A stretch of DNA of 64,000 bases from Trichopria drosophilae (Eukaryota; Arthropoda; Insecta; Hymenoptera; Diapriidae). A program made the translations under genes and the position numbers. Under the pieces are notes generated by a model. The model was not told the origin of the DNA. It saw only the letters and a program-made list of their open reading frames with translations, and did no database searches. Below, in pieces: positions 38,151 to 48,889 of the stretch (position 1 is its first letter; each line of letters opens with the position of its first letter). The DNA lies in contig CM059582.1 in assembly GCA_030407085.1 (NCBI GenBank), positions 202,290,001-202,354,000 of the forward strand. The letters are read 5' to 3'.

Positions 38151-39600
38151 CGCAACACCTACTGGTGCCTGTTCAAGATGGCCGTATATACCATGTATCA
38201 TTAATTTGTTTACAAAAAATACCTTAGAATTAGTTTTATCACCACTGTGAAACACTTCACCCTTGACCGATGTCATGTTTGAATTCATACATTTTTTCAT
38301 AAAGATTATTTCGAGACTACTGTGGGACTACTTTTGGAATGTTTTAAATCACAATGGCCGATAAAATCAGGTCAAACCCAGAGACAAAAGGTTTTTGGTT
38401 AGGTGACTCCAAATCTAGGATCAAAATCTCGCAATTGGCTCCAGATTCCGAGGTATCCTAGTTTAAACCAGATTTTGAATTTGCATTCGGATTCAGCACA
38501 CCAATAACCTTCGAAAAATTACATTCTGTTCTCTGGCGAGTCATAAGGTCATGATTTAATCGGTATGTATAATAACAATCTTGAAATTGAAGACTTAAAA
38601 TATTACACATTCAACAGTTCTTAAAATAAACGAAATTAAAGAAGTGAGTTGAAAAACATTCTGAACGACTGGAATTTGTTACGTAAGAGTTCCAAGCAAA
38701 TAACAACAAATGATATCTTTGTATAGTTATTTGTGAAAACTAAAAAGTTCTAGTGTTATAAGTATATTTATTTCATGAATTTAGTTCTAATGCAAAGGCT
38801 AGTGAGAGTGTCTAAGAATTCAATTGATACAGCTGATCGATTTTATAGGATCGTCGAAAAACTATGCACCAGATAAAATTTCCGCTCCAGGCCTTTTTTC
38901 CATAATTGAATGGAGTAGCCCAATACTACTAATTTTCAACTTCAAGAACAGGAAGATATTGAAATTCGTTAGTGAAAATGTAATAATAAAATATATTCAA
39001 TATATTCCATTGAATTTTTATTAATGGTGAAATATTAATTTATATTTTACCTCGACATATAAATCCTCTTCAAAGCTTTAACATGAAAAATAAAAATATT
39101 TTAGAATAAAAATAACCATCAATAATAACCACACAAATGGAAACGGTACTATTAAACCAATTAAACATGAAAAGATAGAAGAATCGGTATCAAAATACGA
39201 GAATATTGATTTACAACATTCCTTTTGCCTAATAAAAATTGGCATGCAAATTGCATCGTTTTTTTATCTTATTGAAAGGTTTATAAAATGGAGAATATAG
39301 ACAAGTAAAATCATCGCAATAAAAATAGGTCAACATCATTCTGCTATTAAAACATGAATAGCGGCGAAAAAAATTACGTCTATTTGCGATCTTTTCATAA
39401 ATATTCTGTTGCCATTGGCATATGTTAATGTCGATTGAAAGATTTAATGAATTATTATCTATTCCAGATATATTTTTATTAATATACGATGCGATGTATT
39501 CTTTCAATGTTTTAAATAGCAGTTATTAAAAGTAATATTAAATGTCAAATTTACAATTTGCGACTTTATTAGACCCTAGAATTAGTATTCTCCATAATAG
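38150..39600. other. AT-rich non-coding stretch
   Basis: No gene or supportable repeat seen. Confidence 0.4.
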
Positions 39601-39604
39601 TACA

Positions 39605-39870
39605 TTATGCAACTAGGGACCAAAATAGGTGTTTGCCGACGAATGCGAGTTTGACGCGAGTTTGAATAAAGCGAAGACGGCATTTCGCGTAAGTCTACAA
39701 CATCCATTATTCCTTGTTGCACATACTATTTGCTCATACGAGAGCGTGCTATTTTGCGCTTGGATACTTATTTTGCTCCCTACGGAGATAATGTACTATT
39801 TTGCGTACCGAGAGCGAGACATTATATTTCGACACAAGGGAGAATAGGTATTTGCTGACTCATGCTTGAG
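39605..39870. repeat. Palindrome-rich island 2
   Basis: Begins CAACTAGGGACCAAAATAGG and ends CAAGGGAGAATAGGTATTTG. Between these are CTATTTTGC, TATTTTGCTCCC and TACTATTTTGCGTACC words at short intervals on alternating strands. The end phrase recurs in the same orientation at 41089-41119, and the opening phrase recurs inverted at about 41135-41190. Islands 2 and 3 are therefore pieces of one family. A 72-codon frame here is not credible. Confidence 0.6.
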
Positions 39871-40484
39871 ATATGCAATTTTCTTTGCATGCAAAATATC
39901 TGAAACTTACTATAGATATTCAAAATAAATAATTAATTACTGAAATGTTTAAGTAGATTAATCTAGACGAAAGTGGCTAGTCAGGAGTTTTCATCTTGAT
40001 CAACTCTGAGTAACTTGCTTCGAATAAGCCGGACTTATTTTTTAAGAATTTGACAATTCTTTGGTATCGGCAATTCTGAATTTTAAAAACCTAAGACTTC
40101 AGATTCCTAATGAGCGAGTAAAGAGCTTCGATGATCCAAATTCCATAAAAACAAATCAGTATTTTAAAAAATTGCGTGCCTTATAGAATCCTCCATTTTG
40201 AATTTCACAAAACAATTAAATTACGGGAACTATATGGATTCGTATCTCTCAATTTCGGGAAATCAGCCAATCATTAGACTTTCAGTCTTTTATGAATGAA
40301 TCAGTAAAATCAACCATATATTGTATAAAATAAGATATTGTTTCAATGACAATGTTTTTATTTCTAAAAATATCATCCGTCTTTTATATACCTCTATATG
40401 CTACTGTGTGTGACAGGAAAAGTCTCTGATTTCTGCTTTTTCCAACCCAAGCTTGTGCACCATAATGTCTTGTCTGCTCTACAA

Positions 40485-40665
40485 GAAAGTATCAAGGAAC
40501 AACTCTCTAATGTTTATACTACAGATCACCTTCACTGCAGAAGACTCAAAGAGATTTCATACACGAGAATTATTATTACATTGTACGTTACACAGATGGG
40601 TACAGGTTAAAGGTGTAATAAAGTCAATAAAAACCTACCGAGTGACGATGTATGTTTACATCACG
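40485..40665 (+). repeat. Diverged interspersed repeat, copy shared with 55.45 kb
   Basis: Ordered words GTATCAAGG, ACAACTCTC, GTACAGGTT, TGTAATAAAG and GTTTACA match 55425-55560 (AGTATCTCAAG, CGAACTCTCC, GTACAGGTT, TGTAATAAAGAC, ATTTACA). Degenerate, same orientation. Nature unknown. Confidence 0.45.
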
Positions 40666-40837
40666 AGAATAATTCGTTAAGTAAAGAAAGGTACTCGACG
40701 AAGTCGTCGAAAGCATTGCTTATCTTCACCTGCCTTTATAAACGTTCGCCCTCCATAAATAAAAAAAATTAATAAAAATCAACGAATATAGCTTACGTTA
40801 AAAAAAATATTATTGGTTATACTTGACCATGATCATT

Positions 40838-41339
40838 ATTGACGCTGATCAATTTAATTTAAAATATTATTGGGTTTTGGAAGTTTAAAACAAAAATGTT
40901 ATATTAACAATTTAGCAATGCAATGATCAAGCTGCTCTGTAGATTTTGGTTAGTTCTAAATTGTCGTTTTCTATTATAAACAAGAAATATGAACACTTTC
41001 TCAAATCGTAGTATTAGTTTGAATTGTGCATACTCGGAACGGAAAATGCTATTTTGCTCCCGATATCGTATGAGAAAATGTACGTGCAGCAAGGGAGAAC
41101 AGGTATTTGCAAACTCATGCGAATCCTCTCACATCGCTCGGGTGTCAGCCTCATGCTCGCCGGAAAACACCTATTTTACTCCCTAGTTGCACAGTACACT
41201 ATTTTCTCTTTTTCACACTATTTCTCACCCGAAATGGTGCCAAAGTACAAATCTTAAAATTAACGCCATAATATACTTGCATATCAAAAAAGTCCACTTG
41301 CAATTATTTTCAATTCAATTGACGCTGATTAATTTAATT
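40838..41339. repeat. Direct 22-base repeats flanking palindrome island 3
   Basis: ATTGACGCTGATCAATTTAATT at 40838-40859 recurs with one mismatch at 41318-41339, 480 bases away. Palindrome island 3 (41020-41215) lies between. This could be the flank of a duplicated locus, the ends of a larger element, or chance plus AT bias. Confidence 0.4.
41020..41215. repeat. Palindrome-rich island 3
   Basis: Contains AATGCTATTTTGCTCCC, CAAGGGAGAACAGGTATTTGC and, inverted, the CAACTAGGGAGTAAAATAGG opening seen at 39609. Same word set as island 2 but in a different arrangement. Confidence 0.6.
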
Positions 41340-41399
41340 CTCCTTATGACGGCTTTATGTTATAAGTGGTTCTTTTTATTAGACTGGTATGGTAAAAAC

Positions 41400-42420
41400 A
41401 ATCAATTTTAACCTATAGAATAACAGAAATCATATAATAAAACTTGTTATAATTGCTATCGTAAAGTTTCAAGTAATAAGATGCTCATGTGTGAAGTCAT
41501 TAATCATACATTAGTTAAATTCATGGCCTTGATTTCGTTCGTTTTGTCGATTACCCGCATATCAATCAAACATTTCCAAGAGGATAAACTGGGGCACGAT
41601 AACTCTAAACCTAATCTGTCTATCTTCCCAACCAGTTCCATCTCCTTCGGTAACTTGTACCTCTCGAGTAAAAGTTTTCAAATTAAGGTGCAAGTTCCCA
41701 TTTTCAGTATTTGTTGATTCACGCAGTAGACGAGTGGTATAAAACACATTCGACGACTAGGCTAATGCGCGCGAGAATTTCGAAATTGCGTTTGTTGGTT
41801 TCGCTTCTACGTTTCGTCGTCTGTGCTTTATACGAAAAAGCAATTAATCTACCGAAAGTTCAGTGGCAAGCAATGCTGAATTTGCGTAGGTTGGGCAAGA
41901 TCCAAGAATATGACGATATTACGACAGTCACTACGAGCTTTCTTAAAATTGTTAATTCACTAACTAAACAATCGAAAAAGGATTGTTTGTACATCAATAC
42001 TTTGACGCTTATTCGAAGATTATCCGAAAATAAGTGAATTAGCTTAGGGATCGAAGATGTGGGGATGGGTATGACTTAATGCCAAAAAAAGCTATTAATA
42101 TATATTTGTCGATCATGGGTCAAACCACTAATATCTTCTGGAGAGGGAAGGTCAATGTTAAATCTGGCAGCTTTGAAAATAGTCCGTTAATTGACTTATA
42201 AGTGACTGAAAATATTGACAAAATTATTACAGTTAGTCATTACTATTCACGAATAATTTATTCCATTTTCGTCATTTTTTAAAATGAATTTATAGAAAAA
42301 ATTTTTTTTTTTTTCATAAATTTGTTCCGTCATTTTAAAGTTTTGAATTCAAATAACAGATTGACAATTAGCAACCTCAAAAACCCTACAATACATGTTT
42401 ATACAAAAATCAAACAATTT
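41400..42420. other. AT-rich stretch with one coding-looking short frame
   Basis: No known gene. A frame at 41765-42037 (plus, 90 codons from its internal ATG) has a balanced codon mix and a hydrophobic N-terminus, but no homology that I recognise; it is discussed under findings. Confidence 0.3.
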
Positions 42421-42424
42421 GTTT

Positions 42425-42520
42425 CCACAAAATTCATCCACCACATTTGATTCGCCATCTTGAATTTTTTTAAATCTGACTCCAAATTTGTAATCAGCGA
42501 CGCGAGCAACATCAAAATAA
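42425..42520 (-). repeat. ~122-base repeat unit, minus strand
   Basis: Read on the minus strand: GTCGCTGATTACAAATTTGG, then AAAATTCAAGATGGCGAATC. The order matches the plus-strand units at 18.9 kb. Single diverged copy, about 400 bases from the end of the Penelope fragment. Confidence 0.6.
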
Positions 42521-42927
42521 TAAAGTTTAAACAAAACGAAGACATGCGTTTTTAAGACAGTCTGCTGTTTTTTTTTTCGAACGGTTAAATAATGTAAAAT
42601 ACTTGCATCGAACGGAAACGCATTTCGATAACGGGCGCGAAAAACAGCGAAAGCGATCACGAACACACCTAGCGGCGGCAGTGACACCTATCCTGCATGC
42701 GCGCATTGTTTCTATTCCATAATAGTAAATTTATTTACTTTTATTATAACACGCATTATAGTCTACATCATTTACGCCCTTACAAGTTTTAATTTATTGT
42801 CAATTTTACTGTCCTTATGAAGTCGACATGGAAAAATAAAACAGTTTAACTAATATATTAATCAATCTTCTAGTTCTCCACTATCATCTTACTTATACAA
42901 TTCAATACGTTTTTTATGTATTTATTA

Positions 42928-43840
42928 TTACACGTCAGGTAGATTTGATTTTTTTAAACAAATATTTACTGTATTGGGATTATTTTTTATAAAGTAATTT
43001 TTCATATGTTTACGTTTATGTTTATTTCTTTCAATTAAAATAATTCGAACATTTTCAAAGTCAAAAGAATGGTCATTATTAATTCTATGTAAAGTTAAGC
43101 CTGTGTACTTATTTTCATCTCCTTCGATATTCTTTTTGTGTTATATATACTCCATTACAATCCTTACATTTAATCTCATAAATTAAATCGTTTTAATGGA
43201 ATTTATCTAATTTAACTTTAAGAGGTTTAATTCCTACTATATTGGTATTAGTTGGTGTGTATACAATTCTGACGTTTTGATCAAAAAAGTTTTTCTTAAT
43301 TTGTTCAGAAATACCTTTTATCTAAGGAATACTAACTATTTTTTTATATCTTCTATCATCAATTTTAGTGCTAAAAATATTGTATAGTATGAAAACTCTT
43401 TTCCTAAAACATTCATCAATACTAAAGTCAGGATAACTCTTACTTTTTAAAATTTGTCTAACATTATTTAAATTTTCCGGTCTGAATTTAATGTGCGAAA
43501 GTTTAATGGCTCTGTTAATGAAACGATAAGCTATGCCGATTTTGTAACACATAAGTTGATTGGGGTAAAAATTAAGATATATGCCTGAAAAGGTGTTTTT
43601 ATGGTACCATTCTTTGATTAAAGTATTATTTTCATTTATAACGAGTATATCTAAGAAATTCGATCTATTGTTTTCTTCTTTTTCCAGAGTAAAAGAAACT
43701 CTATTATGTAGTCTTTTTATTTTCGTTAAATTGTTAAAAATAGGTAAAATATCATTAAAAAAATTAGTCGGAATTGCAGTAAAAATATCATCTACATATT
43801 TATGGTAAAATGGTAATTTGAATGGAAATGTATTAATCTT
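42928..43840 (-). pseudogene. Penelope-like retroelement fragment (RT motif C to GIY-YIG), decayed
   Basis: Penelope-like elements encode a reverse transcriptase followed by a GIY-YIG endonuclease. Reading down the minus strand, about 43810 gives YHKYVDDIF, the RT catalytic YxDD motif. Next come LEKEENNRSNFLDIL and WYHKNTFSG. The connector (YRFINRAIKLSH, then FRPENLNNVRQILKS and YP) runs through a 76-codon frame (43322-43552), which ends in a stop. After it FFDQNVRIVYTPTN continues, a second stop falls just before NDLIYEIKCKDCNGVYI, and the frame shifts. The endonuclease tail then reads YTGLTLHRINNDHSFDFENV ... NNPNTVNICL and ends at a stop near 42928. The N-terminal RT motifs are absent, so the copy is 5'-truncated at about 43840. 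The central GIY-YIG segment is missing or scrambled. It cannot be functional. The family call is strong, the clade unknown. Confidence 0.88.
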
Positions 43841-43859
43841 GACAGATACCTAATTGATT

Positions 43860-46200
43860 ATTCTGATGTATCAATAACGTGCATCTTTAAACGTAAAATG
43901 CATAATAAACGTCTATTTGTTGCTAAAATTGATATAAAGCTCGTATGTAATACTTAAAACGACGTACTTTACAATTGTTATAACGGTAACAGTGCGTTTC
44001 CTAATCCGTCATACATCAGAATATTCATTTATCAAATATGTAAATCCAGTACAGGGGTTGCTTACCGATGAAACGACAAGGATAATTAATAGAATAATAT
44101 ATGTATAGTAATCTGACAAATATCCGGCTGGTTGTCGGTACAGCCGTTCGTTACGGCTTATCGTTTCCCTTACGTCTGATGCACATCATGACACACACGC
44201 CTACTCACGTTTACGGTTCGGATATCGAAGGGGCCTACTAACTAATAATTATTAGTATGCACTCAAAATGGTGCACGTTGAGGCATATAGTTTCAATTGT
44301 ATTATAGCTAAACCAAATCTGGACATTATTGCAAAATTGTAGTATGTGCACTATAAATATTTAAGTAATACTGAAAAAACATTGACTCGTTCTTCTAACT
44401 GAATCATGATACCGATTGAACAATATTTAGTCAATTCATCTTTATGCACTTGAAATTAGTCTTGAATGGCGCTACGTATTCAGAATACTACTAATTTATA
44501 TCTGAGTATACAGGAAGGTTTAGTTAACATTTGGGACTTAACCTCAAATTAGAATTTGAACTGTATGGAAGATGTTATCCTATGCTATTATGCTGCATAA
44601 TTCAGAATAGTTGAGTAAACTTAAAGTACATACTGTAAGGAACTTATCCAAAAAAATTTAATGGAAATAAACATCTCTTAAAAGTCGGTTCCTGGTTAAA
44701 TGGATAATTACTATGAAATTTTAGTTGTTCAATATACAGAAATCACTTTTCGATAGAACTCACTGATTGGTGAGGTTTATTGGTATGGTTACATAAGATT
44801 CAAAAAGCAAAGACAACATTCTGGTTATTCGACCCAAAATTGGTTCCAAACCGACCTCTTTTTGTTTTAAATTTCCTTCTTTTCCAGACTCTGTCGCTTC
44901 CTGTTTTCTGTTTGCTTTTTTTATGTTTGTTAACGTTTTTGTGGCCAGATATCTTGTTCGGAGTTTTCCCTTAAATATTTGTCCGATTTCAAAAATAAAC
45001 ATGCGTAATATTCGTTAGAAGTGATTAAGAATATTAAAACCGAGCCCATAAATTATGAATAAAACACTTCTTTCATTGTTTCTGTACGCAAATAAGCACT
45101 AATGACTGAAGTCTCATAAAGCTTAGAAATCATTTCTAATGTTCTCAAAATATAATCTGACAGCGTTCCAGTCACACATACTATCAATTCAGATGGTGGC
45201 GCCATCTGTGAGAGACACATGGATGTCAGTACGGTACCACCGGTGAGTATTGAACCACTCTCCCGCATAGTAATGTTTCACAGACAATTTTAGTAAATTT
45301 TCTTCATATTATTAAACAAAACTTTATATTGGGCGACACTGACCCTCATTATAAGTGTTGATATAGAATAACATTAGTTCAAATTATTCAAACTTTCAAG
45401 GTTTCTCTTTCTAAATAACAAAAAAATTGTGAAATGTACGAAACCGTAATGAGGAATAATAAAACTAAATAAGATATGTAACAAAACAATAAAATGTACA
45501 TTTATTTTGATATGCGGTCTTTAAATAGAGTATCTAAATACACAATTGTTGGTGAGACAAACAGTCTAAACAACCAAAATTTACTGAATTTCTTATATTT
45601 TATTTTACGGACTAACAAAATTGGTTATTAGAATATATAAAATGTAAAACAAGTAAACAATACTTTTGTCAATTAAACCAAAGAGGTTTAGACTTTTACA
45701 AAAATACTTTATTACAAATGTTCTAAAATTATGAATGCGCAGAAATCAATTGTTTTTTTAAACAAAAGGAAATCTAACATTTTATTGCAATAAATATTTA
45801 TTTTTAATACTAGTAATTTTTTTACATTTATGCATACTTTTTTGTTTATGTCAATTTTTAATCTGTCGTAGTCGGGTTTTTGAATAAATACAGCTCATCC
45901 TCATTCGAAACCGTTCGTAATTGATTGCAGTGACGTATTTCATCGTTGCTTTCATGTAGCCTTTTTCGTATTTACGTTATTACAGAAATATCGTTTCTAG
46001 TTTATTGCAGTAGAAAGTTAAATCGAAACACTTTTTTACTGTACCAGTGTTTTATTTTTTTTTTTATTCATTTTTCTTAAAATAAATGGAGTATGCCCTC
46101 TATCAATGTGCAAGAACTGAAATTGATAAAAATTGTGTATATCTAATAAATGTTTATTATGATATATTGTTCAAAAATATACTCGCATGCAATAGTGAAC
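43860..46200. other. AT-rich stretch, no confirmed gene
   Basis: No recognised gene. Two minus-strand frames (45053-45268 and 44760-45002) look more protein-like than average and are discussed under findings. A palindromic AGATGGTGGCGCCATCT at 45191-45207 combines two CTCF-like half words. Confidence 0.3.
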
Positions 46201-46218
46201 AGTCTCTACATTCGACTC

Positions 46219-46470
46219 TATACAGGGTGGACCTCGGCTTGCGGGTCATAGGCATTCCCGTGCTAAGAAGTAACTAGATCTGCCGACTAATTACGCGGTA
46301 TTTAGAACTTGTCGGCTTTGCTACAATTCTTAATTCTGTTTTGTTATGCATTGTGAGAAATTAAAATCCTGTAGCAAACCCTAATTACCACGGGATTAAT
46401 CGATTGATGATCTAGTTACTTCTTTAACATGGGATGCCTATGACCCGCCAGCCGAGGTCCACCCTGTATA
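46219..46470. mobile_element. 248-base inverted-repeat element with TA duplication
   Basis: The element proper is 46221-46468, flanked by TA on both sides (46219-46220 and 46469-46470). Terminal arms of about 60 bases start TACAGGGTGGACCTCGGC on the left and, as reverse complement, TACAGGGTGGACCTCGGC on the right. They also share GCGGGTCATAGGCAT and GAAGTAACTAGATC, with only a few mismatches. CAGGG-starting ends with a TA target fit non-autonomous Tc1/mariner-superfamily elements. No coding capacity. Good arm identity and intact flanks suggest a relatively recent insertion. Confidence 0.9.
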
Positions 46471-47920
46471 TGGCAAAGTATTTAATCATAAAAATTACTA
46501 AACTTTGATGTTTACTAAATTTAATTTTTACTAAAACGACTACATTTGTTTTTTAGAAAAAAAAATTGGTTTTCATTCTTCAATACGCCATTGACATAAA
46601 CGAGCTATTTAATGCAATATTTTACATGAATATTGTAAACCGATTAGTTTAGTATACCACAAAGATGTTGTTTTATAATTTGAAGCACGGTGTAAATCGT
46701 GTCTTTAATTATTTAAATATTAAATATATCCTTTGGAGGTTCACATTAGTGTTCTTTGTTGAAAGAATTAAAATTTAATCATTTCAAGATTGAAGGTGAT
46801 TTTTGGAACAGTAATGATAAATGTTATCCCATTTTCGTTAGATGACGTAGAAAGGCAGGACATAATAATGACTCTGCGATAAAAAACACTTGACAAAATG
46901 TAACAAAAAATCACACTGAGACAGACAACAAAAACACAATAAATCTTTGTCTCTAAATGGAAAAGCGCATAAAATTCTGAGACCGTTGTTTAGGCAAGAT
47001 TTGGTCCAAGTTAGGTTAGTACAGTTTTAGGCATTAGTTATGAGGATCTTTTTTGATATACAATGGTGTATTTTTGGCGTTACGTCTTTTCGTCCTAATG
47101 AATTTTTGTCGTAATGTCTTTTTACCGCTGTGTCCTTTTGTCGTGTTTTTTTTTGTTTGTGCGCATTTCTCCAATTACCATTTATGGCTATGATTACCAC
47201 AGATTTAATATGTTTGTCATGTAATAATATCGATATTATCCTTGACTAAGTAGTCTTATTTACATTACATCTTACTTTTGATCAATTTTCTTACTTAATT
47301 CCAGATTTCAGTCGCATTTCTGATATTAATTTAAGCATTGTTTTTTTACGGTGTTTATAGTAATAGGTCCCGTGATTGGACACTTTCTTTCTGTCACCTA
47401 GACAACATTAATATTACTATAGAACGCAACTTAACCTATTAAGGACCAATTTGACACTTTTTCATGGAAGTAACCAGAAAAAAAGTTACTTTGCACCTAG
47501 ACAACCAATAATGGCATAAAAAGAAACGTCGGGGAATCACGTTCATCTCGATACTGATTACTATAATAGTCAATTGGAAGGCTAATAGAGTTTATATATT
47601 GTTTATTATAAAATACTAAATTTAGAAATTTCCGATATAGACTGAAAAATTGTACAAACATAAATAAAGAAAAAATACAAAGGTGCCCCTCAGGTTCTAA
47701 GACATATTACTAATTGTACACTTTTTAATGCAGCATTAACGACTAACTTTAATTTACAAATTCTACATTTAATTTCGAAGGTCAACCAAACATTTGGTGT
47801 AATTGCAATTACATTTCTTAAAAAAAAATAATTTGATTTAAACTATAAAATAAGAAAGAGGTACTAAATCTAACTGTATTTTATGGAATGATGGGTCTCA
47901 GATAGCCGGGCGTTACTACT
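46471..47920. other. AT-rich non-coding stretch
   Basis: No gene. A degenerate run of TTTTTGTCGTAATGTC-type words lies at about 47085-47150 and resembles the subrepeats of the foldback element at 11.1 kb. Confidence 0.4.
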
Positions 47921-47924
47921 GAAA

Positions 47925-48435
47925 TGAATAACAACTACAAAAATCACGTCGTACAGCATATTACTACTTAAGTACCAACCTTAAGGCGGTTCTAAAGTGC
48001 TCCGCAGATAACGTAGGAATTTACGCTGAAAATCGAAATTTCAGAATGTCTAAATAAATTTTTCAAAATTTGGGCTCTGTAAGGGTAATTCTAATAACTA
48101 TATATGGCCAATTAAAGAATTCTAAAGAAGTGAATTAGGAATTATCGGTAACAGACTGATTTTTATTTATTTCCAATAACTGTCGGTCAATTAGTAATTA
48201 ACTTCTTTGACATTCTGTACGAATCCGAATTTTGAAAAATTAATGCAGACATTTTTAATTGAAAACCCTCTTATCTACACATTCGTTTCCGTCTAGAGCA
48301 ATATTGTCTATTGATAAACATAATTTCACATTCGTTAACATATTTTAATATATTTGAGACAGTCTAAGTAGTAACAGTCAACATCATCATTTGTTTGTAG
48401 CGGCTCTTACTACTGACATTACTGCATTTTCTTAT
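47925..48435. mobile_element. Foldback element of the TTACTACT family
   Basis: The left half (about 47945-48130) reads TATTACTACTTAAG, then TTTTTCAAAATTTGGGCTC and GGTAATTCTAATAACTAT. The right half (about 48180-48380) carries the same words on the other strand (CTGTCGGTCAATTAG, CGAATTTTGAAAAAT, then TAAGTAGTAACAG). The element therefore folds on itself over roughly 500 bases. Single half-copies occur at 51840-52215 and 57110-57265. It is flanked and interspersed with TTACTACTG words. No coding capacity. Confidence 0.65.
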
Positions 48436-48659
48436 GTAAAATCCCCGATTTCAACAGCGATTTTTTATACTTTCTCTCGTCATAAACATTCGAATTAAAT
48501 ATTAATTAAATAAAAGTTAAATGCACTAGTATTATAACAAGTAAACACATTGTTTTTAGTGGGGTATTAAATACTTATACCTTTGTTATTACAATTTGTA
48601 TATCTTTACAAACGAACTTTTCTTGGACGTTCAAAACAACTTCAAGAATCTTATGCTAA

Positions 48660-48881
48660 TTGACTGCAATATTTGAGTTTTCCATAAAGTGTACAATCCA
48701 AAATATGCATATACGTAGTCCCATGCAAGCATACTCGGCTAGAACCCAAGGGAAGAGTGGAATACCTGGGGCCATTTCCATTTATATGCCAAATTGTAGC
48801 ACTCTAGGTTGTATGGGACCACCATCGTACAATGCGGATGTCCATGGCCAGCAAATGAAAATTATAATACTGCCGATATGA
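48660..48881 (+). other. Coding-looking frame, status uncertain
   Basis: A 73-codon open frame in otherwise AT-rich DNA. Its 3' two-thirds (from about 48717, after a ...TACGTAG splice-acceptor-like word) reads as a normal-looking peptide rich in S, G, P and M, including GAISIYMPNCS and GCMGPPSYNADVHG. I cannot assign it to a family. It may be a short internal or terminal exon, or chance. No donor site or poly(A) signal was identified. Confidence 0.2.
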
Positions 48882-48889
48882 GCTCGGCT

